Assembly (NCBI RefSeq): GCF_015209585.1
Contig: NZ_JADEYR010000002.1
Coordinates: 1 to 64,000, forward strand
DNA length: 64,000 nt
Direction of reading: 5' to 3'
Origin: Brachybacterium epidermidis
Lineage (GTDB): Bacteria; Actinomycetota; Actinomycetes; Actinomycetales; Dermabacteraceae
Every line of letters begins with the position of its first letter. Position 1 is the first letter of the stretch. This document shows, piece after piece, positions 17,384-26,148 of the stretch. The notes beneath the pieces were generated by a model that was given only the letters and a program-made list of their open reading frames with translations, was not told the DNA's origin and made no database searches. A program made the translations under genes and the position numbers.

Positions 17384-17417
17384 TGTACAGTCACCGTACA
17401 AAAGTGCAGCCGTGCAC
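17384..17417. promoter_or_regulatory. Two adjacent inverted repeats before the ABC operon (candidate ROK operator)
   Basis: TGTAC-N7-GTACA at 17384-17400 is followed three bases later by GTGCA-GCCG-TGCAC at 17404-17417. They lie in the divergent ROK/ABC intergenic region, 18 bp before the substrate-binding-protein ATG, a good place for repression. Assignment to the ROK protein is inference. Confidence 0.5.
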
Positions 17418-17435
17418 CCCGTCAAAGGAGACGTC

Positions 17436-18749
17436 ATGAAGGCGAAGCTGACCCTGTCCCGCCGCGCACTGTTCGGCACCAGCGCCGCCGTCGCGGCCAC
17501 CGGAACCCTCGCCGCCTGCGGCGCGAGCACCTCCGGAGGAGGTGATTTCGCGATGATCTCCACCCAGTTCACGCCGGTGGAGGAGAAGCAGCGGTTCGAG
17601 GAGATCCTGTCCGAGCACGTCTCCACGACCTCGGTCTCCTACACCACGATGACGGCCCCGGAGATGCTCACCCAGGTCACCTCCCAGGTGGGCTCCGGGA
17701 ACCTTCAGTTCGGCCTGATCGGCGGCCTCCACGGCGACCTGCAGCCGCTGGCGGAGAACCTCGAGGACATCGACGAGGCCCTGGTGGAGACCGCGCGCGC
17801 CGCCGGCATCGCCGAGGACCTGCTGGAGCTGGGCAAGCTCGGCGGGGAGACCACCAAGTACATCCCGTGGATGCAGGCCTCCTACGTGATGGCCGTCAAC
17901 AAGAAGGCCCTGGAGTGGCTGCCCGAAGGAGCGGACGTCAACGCCCTCACCTACGAGCAGGTCCTGGAGTGGGCCACCGCGGCGAACGAGGCCAACGGCT
18001 CCCCCGTCTTCGGCTTCCCCGCCGGCCCCAAGGGCCTGTACCACCGCTTCTTCCAGGGGTTCCAGCTGCCCAGCTTCACCGGCGGCGTCATCACCACCTT
18101 CCAGTCGCCCGAGGCCATCGAGAGCTGGCAGTGGATGAAGGACTTCTGGGCCCAGTGCAACCCGTCCTCCACCAACTACGACTTCATGCAGGAGCCGTTG
18201 GCCTCCGGTGAGGTGCTGGTGGCCTGGGACCACGTCGCCCGTCTCGTCGGCGCCCCGCAGGACAACCCCGACGACTGGGTGATGGTCCCCTCCCCCACCG
18301 GTCCCCAGGGCCTGGGCTACATGCTCGTCATCGGCGGGCTCGCCATCCCCAAGGGCGGCGACGTGGAGACGGCCGCCCAGGTCATCGAGGAGTTCCTCAA
18401 GCCGGAGATGCAGATCGCCACCCTGGAGAAGAACGCCTTCTTCCCCGTGGTGGAGGCGGAGATCCCCTCCGAGCTGCCCCCGGCGATCCAGCTCGAGTTC
18501 GACGCCGTCAACGCCCAGCAGGGTGCCGACGGCGCGATCGTGGCCCTGCCGCCGGTGGGCCTGGGCGAGCAGGACGGCGAGCTCTCCCAGGTGTTCAAGG
18601 ACTGCTTCGCGGAGATCTGCCTGGACGGCGGGGACCCGGGCACCGTGATCCCGGGCAAGGCGGAGCAGGTGCAGACCCTGCTGGACACCGCTGAGGCCTC
18701 CTGCTGGGATCCGGACCCGGCCGGCGACGGCGTCTGCCAGGTGGGCTGA
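17436..18749 (+). CDS. Sugar ABC transporter substrate-binding lipoprotein
   Basis: 437-residue family-1 extracellular solute-binding protein. The signal region MKAKLTLSRRALFG has a twin-arginine-like pair and ends in the lipobox LAAC, so the mature protein is lipid-anchored outside the membrane. The body shows the type-I fold features of MalE-like proteins (QASYVMAVNKKALEWL, VAWDHVARLVGAPQ, GGLAIPKGGDVETAAQVIEEFL). First gene of a seven-gene-long run up to 24703 with overlapping starts. Given the downstream GH63 and GH13_18 enzymes, the ligand is probably a small glucoside such as glucosylglycerate; this is context inference. Confidence 0.88.
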   Translation: MKAKLTLSRRALFGTSAAVAATGTLAACGASTSGGGDFAMISTQFTPVEEKQRFEEILSEHVSTTSVSYTTMTAPEMLTQVTSQVGSGNLQFGLIGGLHGDLQPLAENLEDIDEALVETARAAGIAEDLLELGKLGGETTKYIPWMQASYVMAVNKKALEWLPEGADVNALTYEQVLEWATAANEANGSPVFGFPAGPKGLYHRFFQGFQLPSFTGGVITTFQSPEAIESWQWMKDFWAQCNPSSTNYDFMQEPLASGEVLVAWDHVARLVGAPQDNPDDWVMVPSPTGPQGLGYMLVIGGLAIPKGGDVETAAQVIEEFLKPEMQIATLEKNAFFPVVEAEIPSELPPAIQLEFDAVNAQQGADGAIVALPPVGLGEQDGELSQVFKDCFAEICLDGGDPGTVIPGKAEQVQTLLDTAEASCWDPDPAGDGVCQVG

Positions 18750-18751
18750 TC

Positions 18752-19657
18752 GTGTCCGTGTCCACGACGGCACCCGCGAAGGAGAGGGCCCCGCAGCCCT
18801 CCCCTTCGCGGGCCCGGAAGCGCTCCCCCGCGCTGCTGCTGATCCTTCCGTCCCTGATCTTCATGCTGCTGCTGTTCGCGTACCCGCTCGCGCAGGGCAT
18901 CATCACCGCCTTCTCCGATCCCTCCGGCGGCTTCACGCTGGGGCACTGGGAACGGATGGTCGGGGACAACAAGTTCATCCCTGCCCTGCGCAACACGATG
19001 CTGCTGATCGTGGTGCTGATCCCGCTGCAGTTCGCCTTCGCCCTCGCGATGGCGCTGCTGCTGCAGGAGAAGCCGAGGCTCAGCGGGATGTACTTCTACT
19101 TCTGGGCCATCCCGCTGGCCGTCTCGGACCTGGCCGCCGGCCTCGTGTGGCTGTCGATCTTCCAGGACCGCGGCTACCTCAACTCCGTACTCGACGGGGT
19201 GGGCCTGCCGGTGGTCTCCTGGCTCCACTACGAGAACACCACGACCATGTTCATCGCGGTGCTGTGCGCGGAGCTGTGGCGAGCCACCTCGCTGGTGCTG
19301 GTGATCGTGGTCTCCGGCATGCAGGGCATCCCCAAGGACTACGCCGAGGCCGCCGCGGTGTTCAACGCCAACTACTGGAAGCGGCTGCGGCACGTGATCC
19401 TGCCCCTGCTCAAGCCCTCGCTGCAGGTGGCGCTGATACTCCGAACGATCCTCGCCTTCCAGACCTTCGCCGTGGCGCAGGCGCTGACGGGTGAGAACTT
19501 CCCGCTCCTCGTGGGGGAGACGTACCGCTGGTACAACTTCCTCACCAACCCGTACGTGGCCAGCGCCTACGCCCTGCTCATCCTCGGCATCTCGATGGTG
19601 ACCGCGGTGGTGTACCTGCGGGTGCTCCGCGACCAGAGTCAGGTGGGCAAGCGATGA
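18752..19657 (+). CDS. Sugar ABC transporter permease (MalF type)
   Basis: 301 residues, six predicted membrane helices beginning at ALLLILPSLIFMLLLFAYPLAQG. The EAA loop is EAAAVFNANYWKRLRHVILPLLKPSL, which docks to the ATPase. GTG start 3 bp after the binding-protein stop. It pairs with the next gene (overlap ATGA). The N-terminal 27 residues are a cytoplasmic basic Pro-rich tail. Confidence 0.9.
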   Translation: MSVSTTAPAKERAPQPSPSRARKRSPALLLILPSLIFMLLLFAYPLAQGIITAFSDPSGGFTLGHWERMVGDNKFIPALRNTMLLIVVLIPLQFAFALAMALLLQEKPRLSGMYFYFWAIPLAVSDLAAGLVWLSIFQDRGYLNSVLDGVGLPVVSWLHYENTTTMFIAVLCAELWRATSLVLVIVVSGMQGIPKDYAEAAAVFNANYWKRLRHVILPLLKPSLQVALILRTILAFQTFAVAQALTGENFPLLVGETYRWYNFLTNPYVASAYALLILGISMVTAVVYLRVLRDQSQVGKR

Positions 19658-20535
19658 CCTCTCGACCGGACACCGAGCACGGCACGGCCACCACCGCCCC
19701 CATCGAGGTGGACAAGCGCCCGCTGCGGCGCCACCAGTTCAACCGGGCACTGATCCAGCTGGCCTGCATCCTGATCTCGCTGTTCATGGTGGTGCCGATC
19801 TACCTGATCACGATCTCGGCGTTCAGCACGCGGCAGGGCCTGAACGAGTTCCCCCAGCCCCTGTGGCCCAAGAACTTCTCCACCGAGACGATGGCGACGT
19901 TCCTGAACTCCACCGGCATCCTCGCCGCCACGCTGAACTCCCTGACCGTCGGCATCGGCACCCTGGTGCTGGCCAGCCTGGTCGGCGCACCGGCGGGCTA
20001 CGCGATCGCCCGGTTCGCCTTCCGGGGCAAGGACCCGTACCAGTTGTTCCTGCTGTTCACCCGGGCACTCCCCATCGTGGTGCTGTCCATCCCGCTGGCC
20101 CAGGTGTTCCTGGCGACCGGTCTGTACGACCAGCCGATCGGCGTGATCCTGCTGCACACGGCCCTGTCGCTGCCCACCACCATCCTCATCACCTCCAGCG
20201 TGTTCCTGTCCGTCCCGATCGACGCCGAGGAGGCGGCCCGGATCTTCGGCTGCACCCCGGTGGGGGCGTTCCTGCGGGTGGTGCTGCCCCTGGCCCTGCC
20301 CGGCATCGCGGCCTCGGCCATCTTCACCTTCGTCACCAGCTGGAACGAGGTGCTGGGCGCCACCATCCTCACGTTCTCCAACCGCACCCTGCCGGCCCAG
20401 GTGCTGAGCACCCTGGGCGACTCCCCCGTCGCCTTCCGGTTCGCCGGCGGTCTCGCCATGATCATCCCCTCGATCATCTTCATCGCGATCATGCGCAAGT
20501 ACCTGCTGAACATGTGGGGGACGACGATCCGATGA
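19654..20535 (+). CDS. Sugar ABC transporter permease (MalG type)
   Basis: 293 residues with six membrane helices, starting with LIQLACILISLFMVVPIYLI. The EAA loop is EEAARIFGCTPVGAFLRVVLPLALPG. The C-terminal end RKYLLNMWGTTIR is typical of MalG partners. Starts within the stop of the first permease (ATGA), so the two subunits are made in equal amounts. Confidence 0.9.
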   Translation: MTSRPDTEHGTATTAPIEVDKRPLRRHQFNRALIQLACILISLFMVVPIYLITISAFSTRQGLNEFPQPLWPKNFSTETMATFLNSTGILAATLNSLTVGIGTLVLASLVGAPAGYAIARFAFRGKDPYQLFLLFTRALPIVVLSIPLAQVFLATGLYDQPIGVILLHTALSLPTTILITSSVFLSVPIDAEEAARIFGCTPVGAFLRVVLPLALPGIAASAIFTFVTSWNEVLGATILTFSNRTLPAQVLSTLGDSPVAFRFAGGLAMIIPSIIFIAIMRKYLLNMWGTTIR

Positions 20536-20583
20536 GTGCCCCGACCCCGACCACGCCCCTCACACACCCCCACGGAGCACACC

Positions 20584-21648
20584 ATGGCTGACATCACCAT
20601 CCAGAACCTCGTGAAGGTCTATCCCGGTGGGAACGAGCGGGCCAACGACGACGTCTCGCTGCACGTGGCCGACGGCGAGTTCATGGTCCTGCTGGGCCCC
20701 TCGGGCTGCGGCAAGACCACCCTGCTGCGGCAGATCGCCGGCCTCGAGCTCCCCACCTCCGGTGCCATCGCCATCGGCGGCCGCGACGTCACGTACATGC
20801 CCGTGCACCAGCGGAACCTCTCGATGGTGTTCCAGAGCTACGCCGTCTTCCCCCACCGCCGGGTCCGCGCCAACATCGGCTTCGGACTGGCCATGCGGGG
20901 CATGTCGAAGGCGGAGATCGACAAGAAGGTGGACTGGGCGGCCGAGCTGCTGCAGCTCACCCCCTATCTCGATCGGTTCCCCGCCCAGCTCTCCGGCGGC
21001 CAGCGCCAGCGCGTGGCCGTGGCCCGCGCGATCGTGGTCGACGCGGACGTGCTGCTGATGGACGAGCCGCTCTCGAACCTCGACGCCCTGCTGCGACTGT
21101 CCTTCCGGGCCGAGCTCAAGCAGATCGTCAACCAGATCGGCATGACCACCGTCTACGTCACCCACGACCAGTCCGAGGCGCTCTCCCTGGGCGACCGGGT
21201 GGCGGTGATGAAGAACGGCCGGATCACCCAGCTCGACAACCCGCTGCGGGTGTACAGCCACCCCGCGAACACCTTCGTGGGCGGTTTCATCGGCTCCCCG
21301 CCGATGAACTTCGTCGACGGTGTCGTGCACGACGGCCAGATCGACATCGGCGGCGGCAGCTTCCGGGCGCCCGAGGGCGCCGAGGACGGCCGCTACACCG
21401 TCGGCGTGCGAGCCGAGGCGATCACCCTCGGCGATCCCGCCGACCCGCACACCGTCCCCGCGAAGGTGCTGGTGGTGGAGCCGCTGGGCTCGGCGACCCT
21501 GCTGACGGCCACCGTCGGCGAGCACTCCATCAAGGTCCAGGTCCCGGCCGACACCCAGGTGGCCGCCGGCGACCAGGTCAAGCTTTCGGTCCCGCCCTCG
21601 GCGGTGCGGCTGTTCGATCTCGACAGTGGAGAGGCACGCACGCCATGA
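20584..21648 (+). CDS. ABC transporter ATP-binding protein (MsmK/UgpC type)
   Basis: 354 residues. Walker A GPSGCGKTT (38-46), Q-loop FQSYAVFPH, signature LSGGQ (136-140), Walker B VLLMDEP (157-163) and H-loop VTHDQ, followed by the C-terminal TOBE domain (VGVRAEAITLGDP and VVEPLGSATLLTA) found in sugar importers. The chosen ATG at 20584 has GGAG seven bases upstream; the 48 bp before it are non-coding. Having its own ATPase in the operon is less common in actinobacteria, where one shared MsmK often serves many importers. Confidence 0.9.
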   Translation: MADITIQNLVKVYPGGNERANDDVSLHVADGEFMVLLGPSGCGKTTLLRQIAGLELPTSGAIAIGGRDVTYMPVHQRNLSMVFQSYAVFPHRRVRANIGFGLAMRGMSKAEIDKKVDWAAELLQLTPYLDRFPAQLSGGQRQRVAVARAIVVDADVLLMDEPLSNLDALLRLSFRAELKQIVNQIGMTTVYVTHDQSEALSLGDRVAVMKNGRITQLDNPLRVYSHPANTFVGGFIGSPPMNFVDGVVHDGQIDIGGGSFRAPEGAEDGRYTVGVRAEAITLGDPADPHTVPAKVLVVEPLGSATLLTATVGEHSIKVQVPADTQVAAGDQVKLSVPPSAVRLFDLDSGEARTP

Positions 21649-22994
21649 CCACCGCCGCACCGTCACCGGAGCAGATCGACAGCGCCGCCCGCAGGGTGCT
21701 GGAGGACAACGACCTCGGCACCCTCGTCACCGCCGCGCCCCACCTGTACCCGCACCAGTGGTCGTGGGACGCCGCGTTCATCAGCGTGGGACTGGCCCAC
21801 ATGTCCGTGCCGCGAGCGCTCCGCGAGCTGCGCACCATCCTCGATGCGCAGTGGTCCACCGGCATGTTCCCGCACATCGTGTTCTCCGACCACGTGGACT
21901 ACTTCCCCGGGTTCGACACCTGGGGCACCGCCGTGGCCGAGGCCCGCCCGAGCGGCGTGAAGTCCTCCGGGATCTGCCAGCCACCAGTGCATGCCTACTG
22001 CCTGGAGAAGGTGGTCCGGATCGCCCACGCGGGCGGTGGGGAGGATGCCTCGGTGGCCGACGCCTTCGTGCGCGAGGCCCTGGATCCCCTCCACCGCTGG
22101 CACTCGTGGCTGTCCACCGCCCGCAACCCCGGCGGGACGGGGATCGTGGAGATCTACCACGGGTGGGAGTCCGGCATGGACAACTCCCCCCGCTTCGATG
22201 CGATCTACGACCGGGTGGAGGTCCCTGAGCGGATCGAGATGGACCGCACCGACCTCAAGCACGCCGATGCCTCCGAGCGCCCCAGTGACACCGAGTACCA
22301 GCGCTACCTGCACCTGGTGCGGCAGATGGCATCGGTGGCGTTCGACGACGACGCCCTGCCCTCGGTGATGTCGTTCCGCTTCGGCGACATCTTCATGACC
22401 GCGCTGCTGGCGGTCTCCGCGGAGTCGCTGGCCCGGCTGGCCGATCAGCACGGCCGCGCGGACATCGCCTCCGCCGAGCGGGAGCGTGCCGCGGCATGCC
22501 GCCGCACCGTCGAGGGCTCGGTCGGCGAGGACGGCCTGTGCCGTGACTACGACCCGATCGAGCGGACCTGGCTGGAGGTGCCCTCGCTGGCGTCCTTCTC
22601 CCTGCTGCTGTGCGGCGGTGAGGACCAGGAGCTCCTGGCGGGCCAGCGATCGACGCTGATGGGCCCGGCCTGGATGGGCCACCCGGAGAACCTGTACCGC
22701 CTGCCTCCCTCCCTCAGCCTGGACTCCCCGCAGGTGCGCCCGCCCGAGTACTGGCGCGGCCCGGTGTGGCCCATCATGAACTGGCTGTTCGCCTCCACCG
22801 CCCTGGACCGCGGGGATCTCGAGTTCGCCGCCCTGGTGCGTTCCGAGGGGCTCACGCAGCTCACCGATCTCAAGTTCGGCGAGTACTACGAGCCGCGCAC
22901 CGGGGAGCCCCTGGGCTCCCACCAGCAGTCCTGGTCGGCCATGGCCGCGATCGACTGGATCACGGACCAGCGCTGGAAGAGCCTCGAACGATGA
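21645..22994 (+). CDS. GH63 glycosidase, probable glucosylglycerate/mannosylglycerate hydrolase
   Basis: 449 residues, the length of the compact bacterial GH63 enzymes acting on glucosylglycerate and mannosylglycerate. An (alpha/alpha)6 barrel is indicated by HQWSWDAAF (38-45), HGWESGMDNSPRFD with general acid D179, PPEYWRGPVWPIMNWL and FGEYYEPRTGE with probable base E413. No signal peptide, so it works on imported sugar. The start overlaps the ATPase stop (ATGA). The combination with a GH13_18 phosphorylase suggests two intracellular routes for the same alpha-glucoside. Trehalase-like activity is the main alternative. Confidence 0.8.
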   Translation: MTTAAPSPEQIDSAARRVLEDNDLGTLVTAAPHLYPHQWSWDAAFISVGLAHMSVPRALRELRTILDAQWSTGMFPHIVFSDHVDYFPGFDTWGTAVAEARPSGVKSSGICQPPVHAYCLEKVVRIAHAGGGEDASVADAFVREALDPLHRWHSWLSTARNPGGTGIVEIYHGWESGMDNSPRFDAIYDRVEVPERIEMDRTDLKHADASERPSDTEYQRYLHLVRQMASVAFDDDALPSVMSFRFGDIFMTALLAVSAESLARLADQHGRADIASAERERAAACRRTVEGSVGEDGLCRDYDPIERTWLEVPSLASFSLLLCGGEDQELLAGQRSTLMGPAWMGHPENLYRLPPSLSLDSPQVRPPEYWRGPVWPIMNWLFASTALDRGDLEFAALVRSEGLTQLTDLKFGEYYEPRTGEPLGSHQQSWSAMAAIDWITDQRWKSLER

Positions 22995-24703
22995 CCGTGC
23001 ACCAGAAGATCCTGGCGGATGCCGAGTTCATCTACGGCGACCACGGCCCCCGGGTGGCCCGGGCTCTCCAGGAGCTGACCGACCGCTTCGCAGCAGGTGA
23101 CAGAGCCCCCGCCGACGGCGAGGGCGCGCCCGGCGGCCGGCACCAGTTCAGCCGCCGCGACGCCGTGCTGATCACATACGCCGACTCCATCCGCTCCGAG
23201 GGCGAGAAGGGCCTGGGCACGCTCGCACGGGTGCTGCCGGGCCTGGTGGGGGACGTGGTCGACACCGTCCATCTGCTGCCCTTCTTCCCCTGGACCTCGG
23301 ACGACGGGTTCAGCGTCTCGGACTACCTCAGCGTGGATCCCGAGCTCGGCGACTGGGACCAGGTGGAAGAACTGGGCGGTTCCTTCCGGCTGATGTTCGA
23401 CGCCGTGGTGAACCACATGTCCGCCTCCCACCCCTGGTTCGAGGCGTACCGTCGCGGCGAGCACCCCTACCGCGATTACGTGCGCACCGTCGACCCGGCC
23501 ACCGATCTGAGCGGCATCGTGCGCCCCCGCACGAGCCCGCTGCTCACCCCGGTGGAGACCTCCCGCGGCATCGAGCACGTGTGGACCACGTTCTCCGCGG
23601 ACCAGATCGACCTCGACTACGAGACCCCCGAGGTGCTCCTGGAGATCATGACGATCCTCCTGGAGTACGTGGAGCGGGGGGCATCGCTGATCCGCCTGGA
23701 CGCGGTGACGTACCTGTGGAAGGAGATCGGCACCAGCGGGGTCCACCACCCGCGCACCCACCGCGTGGTGCAGCTGATGCGGCACGTGCTGGACGCGGTG
23801 GCCCCGGGCACCTCGATCATCACCGAGACCAACGTGCCGCACGAGGAGAACATCTCCTACTTCGGCAACGGTCGCGACGAGGCGCAGCTGGTGTACAACT
23901 TCGCACTGCCGCCGCTGGTGCTGCACAGCTTCGTCGCGGGCGATGCCACGGTGCTCTCCGACTGGGCGGCATCGCTGTCCACCCCCAGCGACTCCACCCA
24001 CTTCTTCAACTTCCTGGCCTCCCACGACGGGATCGGGGTGCGCGGAGCAGAGGCCTTCCTCGATCAGCAGCAGATCTCCGCGCTCGCCGAGCGGGTCGAG
24101 CAGCACGGAGGGCTGGTCTCCTCCCGTTCGGTGGGCGATGGGCCGGACCAGCCCTACGAGCTGAACATCAACTACTTCGACGCGCTCAGCGACCCGGGCT
24201 CCGACGAGGACCAGGAGATCGCGGTGCGGCGGTTCCTCACCGCGCAGGCCATCATGCTCGCGCTGCCGGGCGTGCCGGGCATCTACATCCACTCGCTGCT
24301 GGGATCGCGCGGCTGGCCCGCCGGGGTGCAGGAGCAGGGGTACCCCCGTGCGATCAACCGCGAGAAGCTGGATGCGCAGCAGCTGATCCAGGAGCTGTCG
24401 GATCCCGAGGGCCGTCGCGCACGGGTGCTGGAGGGCATCCGGCACCTGATGCGGGTGCGGCGCGATCAGGAGGCGTTCGAACCGACCGCACCCACCACCG
24501 TCCATCGCCTCGACCCCGGGGTCCTCGCCCTGGAGCGGGGCACGGGGGACGCTGCGGTGATGTGCCTGCACAACGTCACCGACAGGGAGATCACGGTGGA
24601 GCTGCCCACGGCCGACGGGGACCTGCTGGATCCGGGCGCACAGATCCGGGCGGCAGTCACCCTCGCCCCGTGGCAGACGCGCTGGGTGGGTCTGCACGCC
24701 TGA
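22991..24703 (+). CDS. GH13_18 glycoside phosphorylase (glucosylglycerate/sucrose phosphorylase family)
   Basis: 570 residues. The amylase barrel has HLLPFFPWTSDDGFSVSDY (94-112), FDAVVNHMSASHPWF, the nucleophile D237 in LIRLDAVTYLWKE, acid/base E279 in IITETN and the stabiliser D346 in ASHDGIGVRG. These strings are specific to GH13_18, which converts an alpha-glucoside plus phosphate to glucose-1-phosphate. Members act on sucrose, sucrose-6-phosphate, glucosylglycerol or glucosylglycerate; the GH63 neighbour favours glucosylglycerate. Overlaps the GH63 stop (ATGA). Glucose-1-phosphate made here could feed GlgC, encoded at 2855. Confidence 0.85.
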   Translation: MTVHQKILADAEFIYGDHGPRVARALQELTDRFAAGDRAPADGEGAPGGRHQFSRRDAVLITYADSIRSEGEKGLGTLARVLPGLVGDVVDTVHLLPFFPWTSDDGFSVSDYLSVDPELGDWDQVEELGGSFRLMFDAVVNHMSASHPWFEAYRRGEHPYRDYVRTVDPATDLSGIVRPRTSPLLTPVETSRGIEHVWTTFSADQIDLDYETPEVLLEIMTILLEYVERGASLIRLDAVTYLWKEIGTSGVHHPRTHRVVQLMRHVLDAVAPGTSIITETNVPHEENISYFGNGRDEAQLVYNFALPPLVLHSFVAGDATVLSDWAASLSTPSDSTHFFNFLASHDGIGVRGAEAFLDQQQISALAERVEQHGGLVSSRSVGDGPDQPYELNINYFDALSDPGSDEDQEIAVRRFLTAQAIMLALPGVPGIYIHSLLGSRGWPAGVQEQGYPRAINREKLDAQQLIQELSDPEGRRARVLEGIRHLMRVRRDQEAFEPTAPTTVHRLDPGVLALERGTGDAAVMCLHNVTDREITVELPTADGDLLDPGAQIRAAVTLAPWQTRWVGLHA

Positions 24704-24787
24704 GGGGACCGGGCGGTCTGCAACCGGGCAGATCGCACTGCCCCGCACCGATAGTCTCAGGAAGGAGACCCCGGAGAGGAATGTGCG

Positions 24788-26014
24788 ATGTCCCAGCTCA
24801 GTGACGCCATGCTCGAGACCCTCGAGACGATCGACTCCTGGCAGGAGCCCCTGCTGAAGGATCTCCACCAGCATCCGGAGCTGTCGATGGTCGAGGAGCG
24901 CACCCGCGCCCTGGTGGCCCAGCACCTCACCGACTTCGGCTACGAGGTGCACGAGCTCGGCGGTGGCGTGGTGGGGGTGCTCGAGAACGGCGAGGGCCGC
25001 ACCGTGCTGCACCGGGCCGACATGGACGCCCTGCCGATCCGGGAGGACTCCGGGCTGCCCTACGCCTCCACCGACACCCAGGAGGACCTCACCGGCGTCG
25101 TCCAGCCGGTGATGCACGCCTGCGGGCACGACTTCCACGTGGCCACCGGCCTGGGGGCGGCGAAGCTGCTGGCCGAGCACCGACAGGAGTGGAGCGGCAC
25201 CGTGCTGATGCTGTTCCAGCCCGGCGAGGAGTTCGGGGACGGTGCGCAGACCATGGTCGAGGACGGGCTGATGGACGCACTGCCCCGTCCCGAGGTGTGC
25301 CTGAGCCAGCACGTGCTCACCGAGCCCGTATCCGGGAAGGTGGCGGTGGCGGAGGGTCCGGTGCTGTCCACCTCCCAGTCGATGACGGTGGAGGTGTTCG
25401 GAAGCGGCTCCCATGGCTCGATGCCGCACCTGGGCGTGGACCCGGTGGTGCTGGCGGCGAAGATCGTCACCAGCCTGCAGACCCTGGTCTCCCGCGAGCT
25501 CTCCCCGCAGGAGTTCGGCGTGGTGACCGTGGGGTCCCTCCACGCCGGCAGCTCCCCCAACGTGATCCCCGAGACCGCGACCCTGCAGCTGAACTTCCGC
25601 GCCTACAGCGAGGAGGTGCTCCAGCGCCTGGTCGAGGGCATGGAGCGGATCGTCCGCGCGGAGTGCCAGGCCGCCCGCTCCCCGCGCGAGCCTCGATTCG
25701 AGACCATCTCCCAGTACCCGGTGACCGACAACGACCCGGCCGTCGCGGCCGCGGTTCGGGACGCGCTGGTCGCGCACTTCGGCGAGGACCGGGTGGAGCA
25801 GATGGACCCGGCCACCGCCTCGGAGGACTTCTCCCTCATCCCCGAGGCCTTCGGGGTCCCCTACTGCTACTGGGGCTTCGGCGGGTACGCCGAGGGCAGC
25901 GAGGTGCTGCCCAACCACAGCCCGCACTGGGCCCCGGACCTGCAGCCCACCCTACGCACCGGCACTGAGGCCGCGGCGGCGGTGATCCTGGGGCTGCTGG
26001 CCGACGAGGTGTGA
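24788..26014 (+). CDS. M20 family metallopeptidase/amidohydrolase
   Basis: 408 residues. Metal-binding motifs include RADMDA (76-81), HACGHDFH with C112 and H114, GEE (E147-E148) and H299-region GSSPNVIPETATL. The lid domain carries GSGSHGSMPHLGVDP. Such enzymes hydrolyse N-acyl amino acids, hippurate or N-carbamoyl compounds in the cytoplasm. The residue before RADMD is His where most relatives have Leu. Stand-alone, with GGAGAGGA before the ATG. A decayed copy of its N-terminal part lies at 36010-36158. Confidence 0.88.
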   Translation: MSQLSDAMLETLETIDSWQEPLLKDLHQHPELSMVEERTRALVAQHLTDFGYEVHELGGGVVGVLENGEGRTVLHRADMDALPIREDSGLPYASTDTQEDLTGVVQPVMHACGHDFHVATGLGAAKLLAEHRQEWSGTVLMLFQPGEEFGDGAQTMVEDGLMDALPRPEVCLSQHVLTEPVSGKVAVAEGPVLSTSQSMTVEVFGSGSHGSMPHLGVDPVVLAAKIVTSLQTLVSRELSPQEFGVVTVGSLHAGSSPNVIPETATLQLNFRAYSEEVLQRLVEGMERIVRAECQAARSPREPRFETISQYPVTDNDPAVAAAVRDALVAHFGEDRVEQMDPATASEDFSLIPEAFGVPYCYWGFGGYAEGSEVLPNHSPHWAPDLQPTLRTGTEAAAAVILGLLADEV

Positions 26015-26122
26015 GCGGCACTCGGCGCCGCGTGCTGTCGGCACTGAGCGGACGGTCTAGGCACCGCTCGAAGGCTTAGGTCACAAAGAGGTCACGGTGC
26101 ACCCCTGTCATCTGTTGGCAGA

Positions 26123-26131
26123 TATCGGATA
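26123..26131. promoter_or_regulatory. TATCGGATA site before gntR (candidate operator)
   Basis: TATC-G-GATA is a short palindrome 17 bp before the GntR ATG. Its ATCGGATA core recurs in the perfect 18-bp palindrome at 32336-32353 within the same gene cluster, suggesting a shared regulator site. Confidence 0.4.
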
Positions 26132-26148
26132 ACCGCTAACCTCGGGCC

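Noticed and set aside
22886-25927. A 1013-codon minus-strand open frame across the phosphorylase and M20 genes
   Set aside because: Antisense to two well-supported enzymes and without any recognisable domain.
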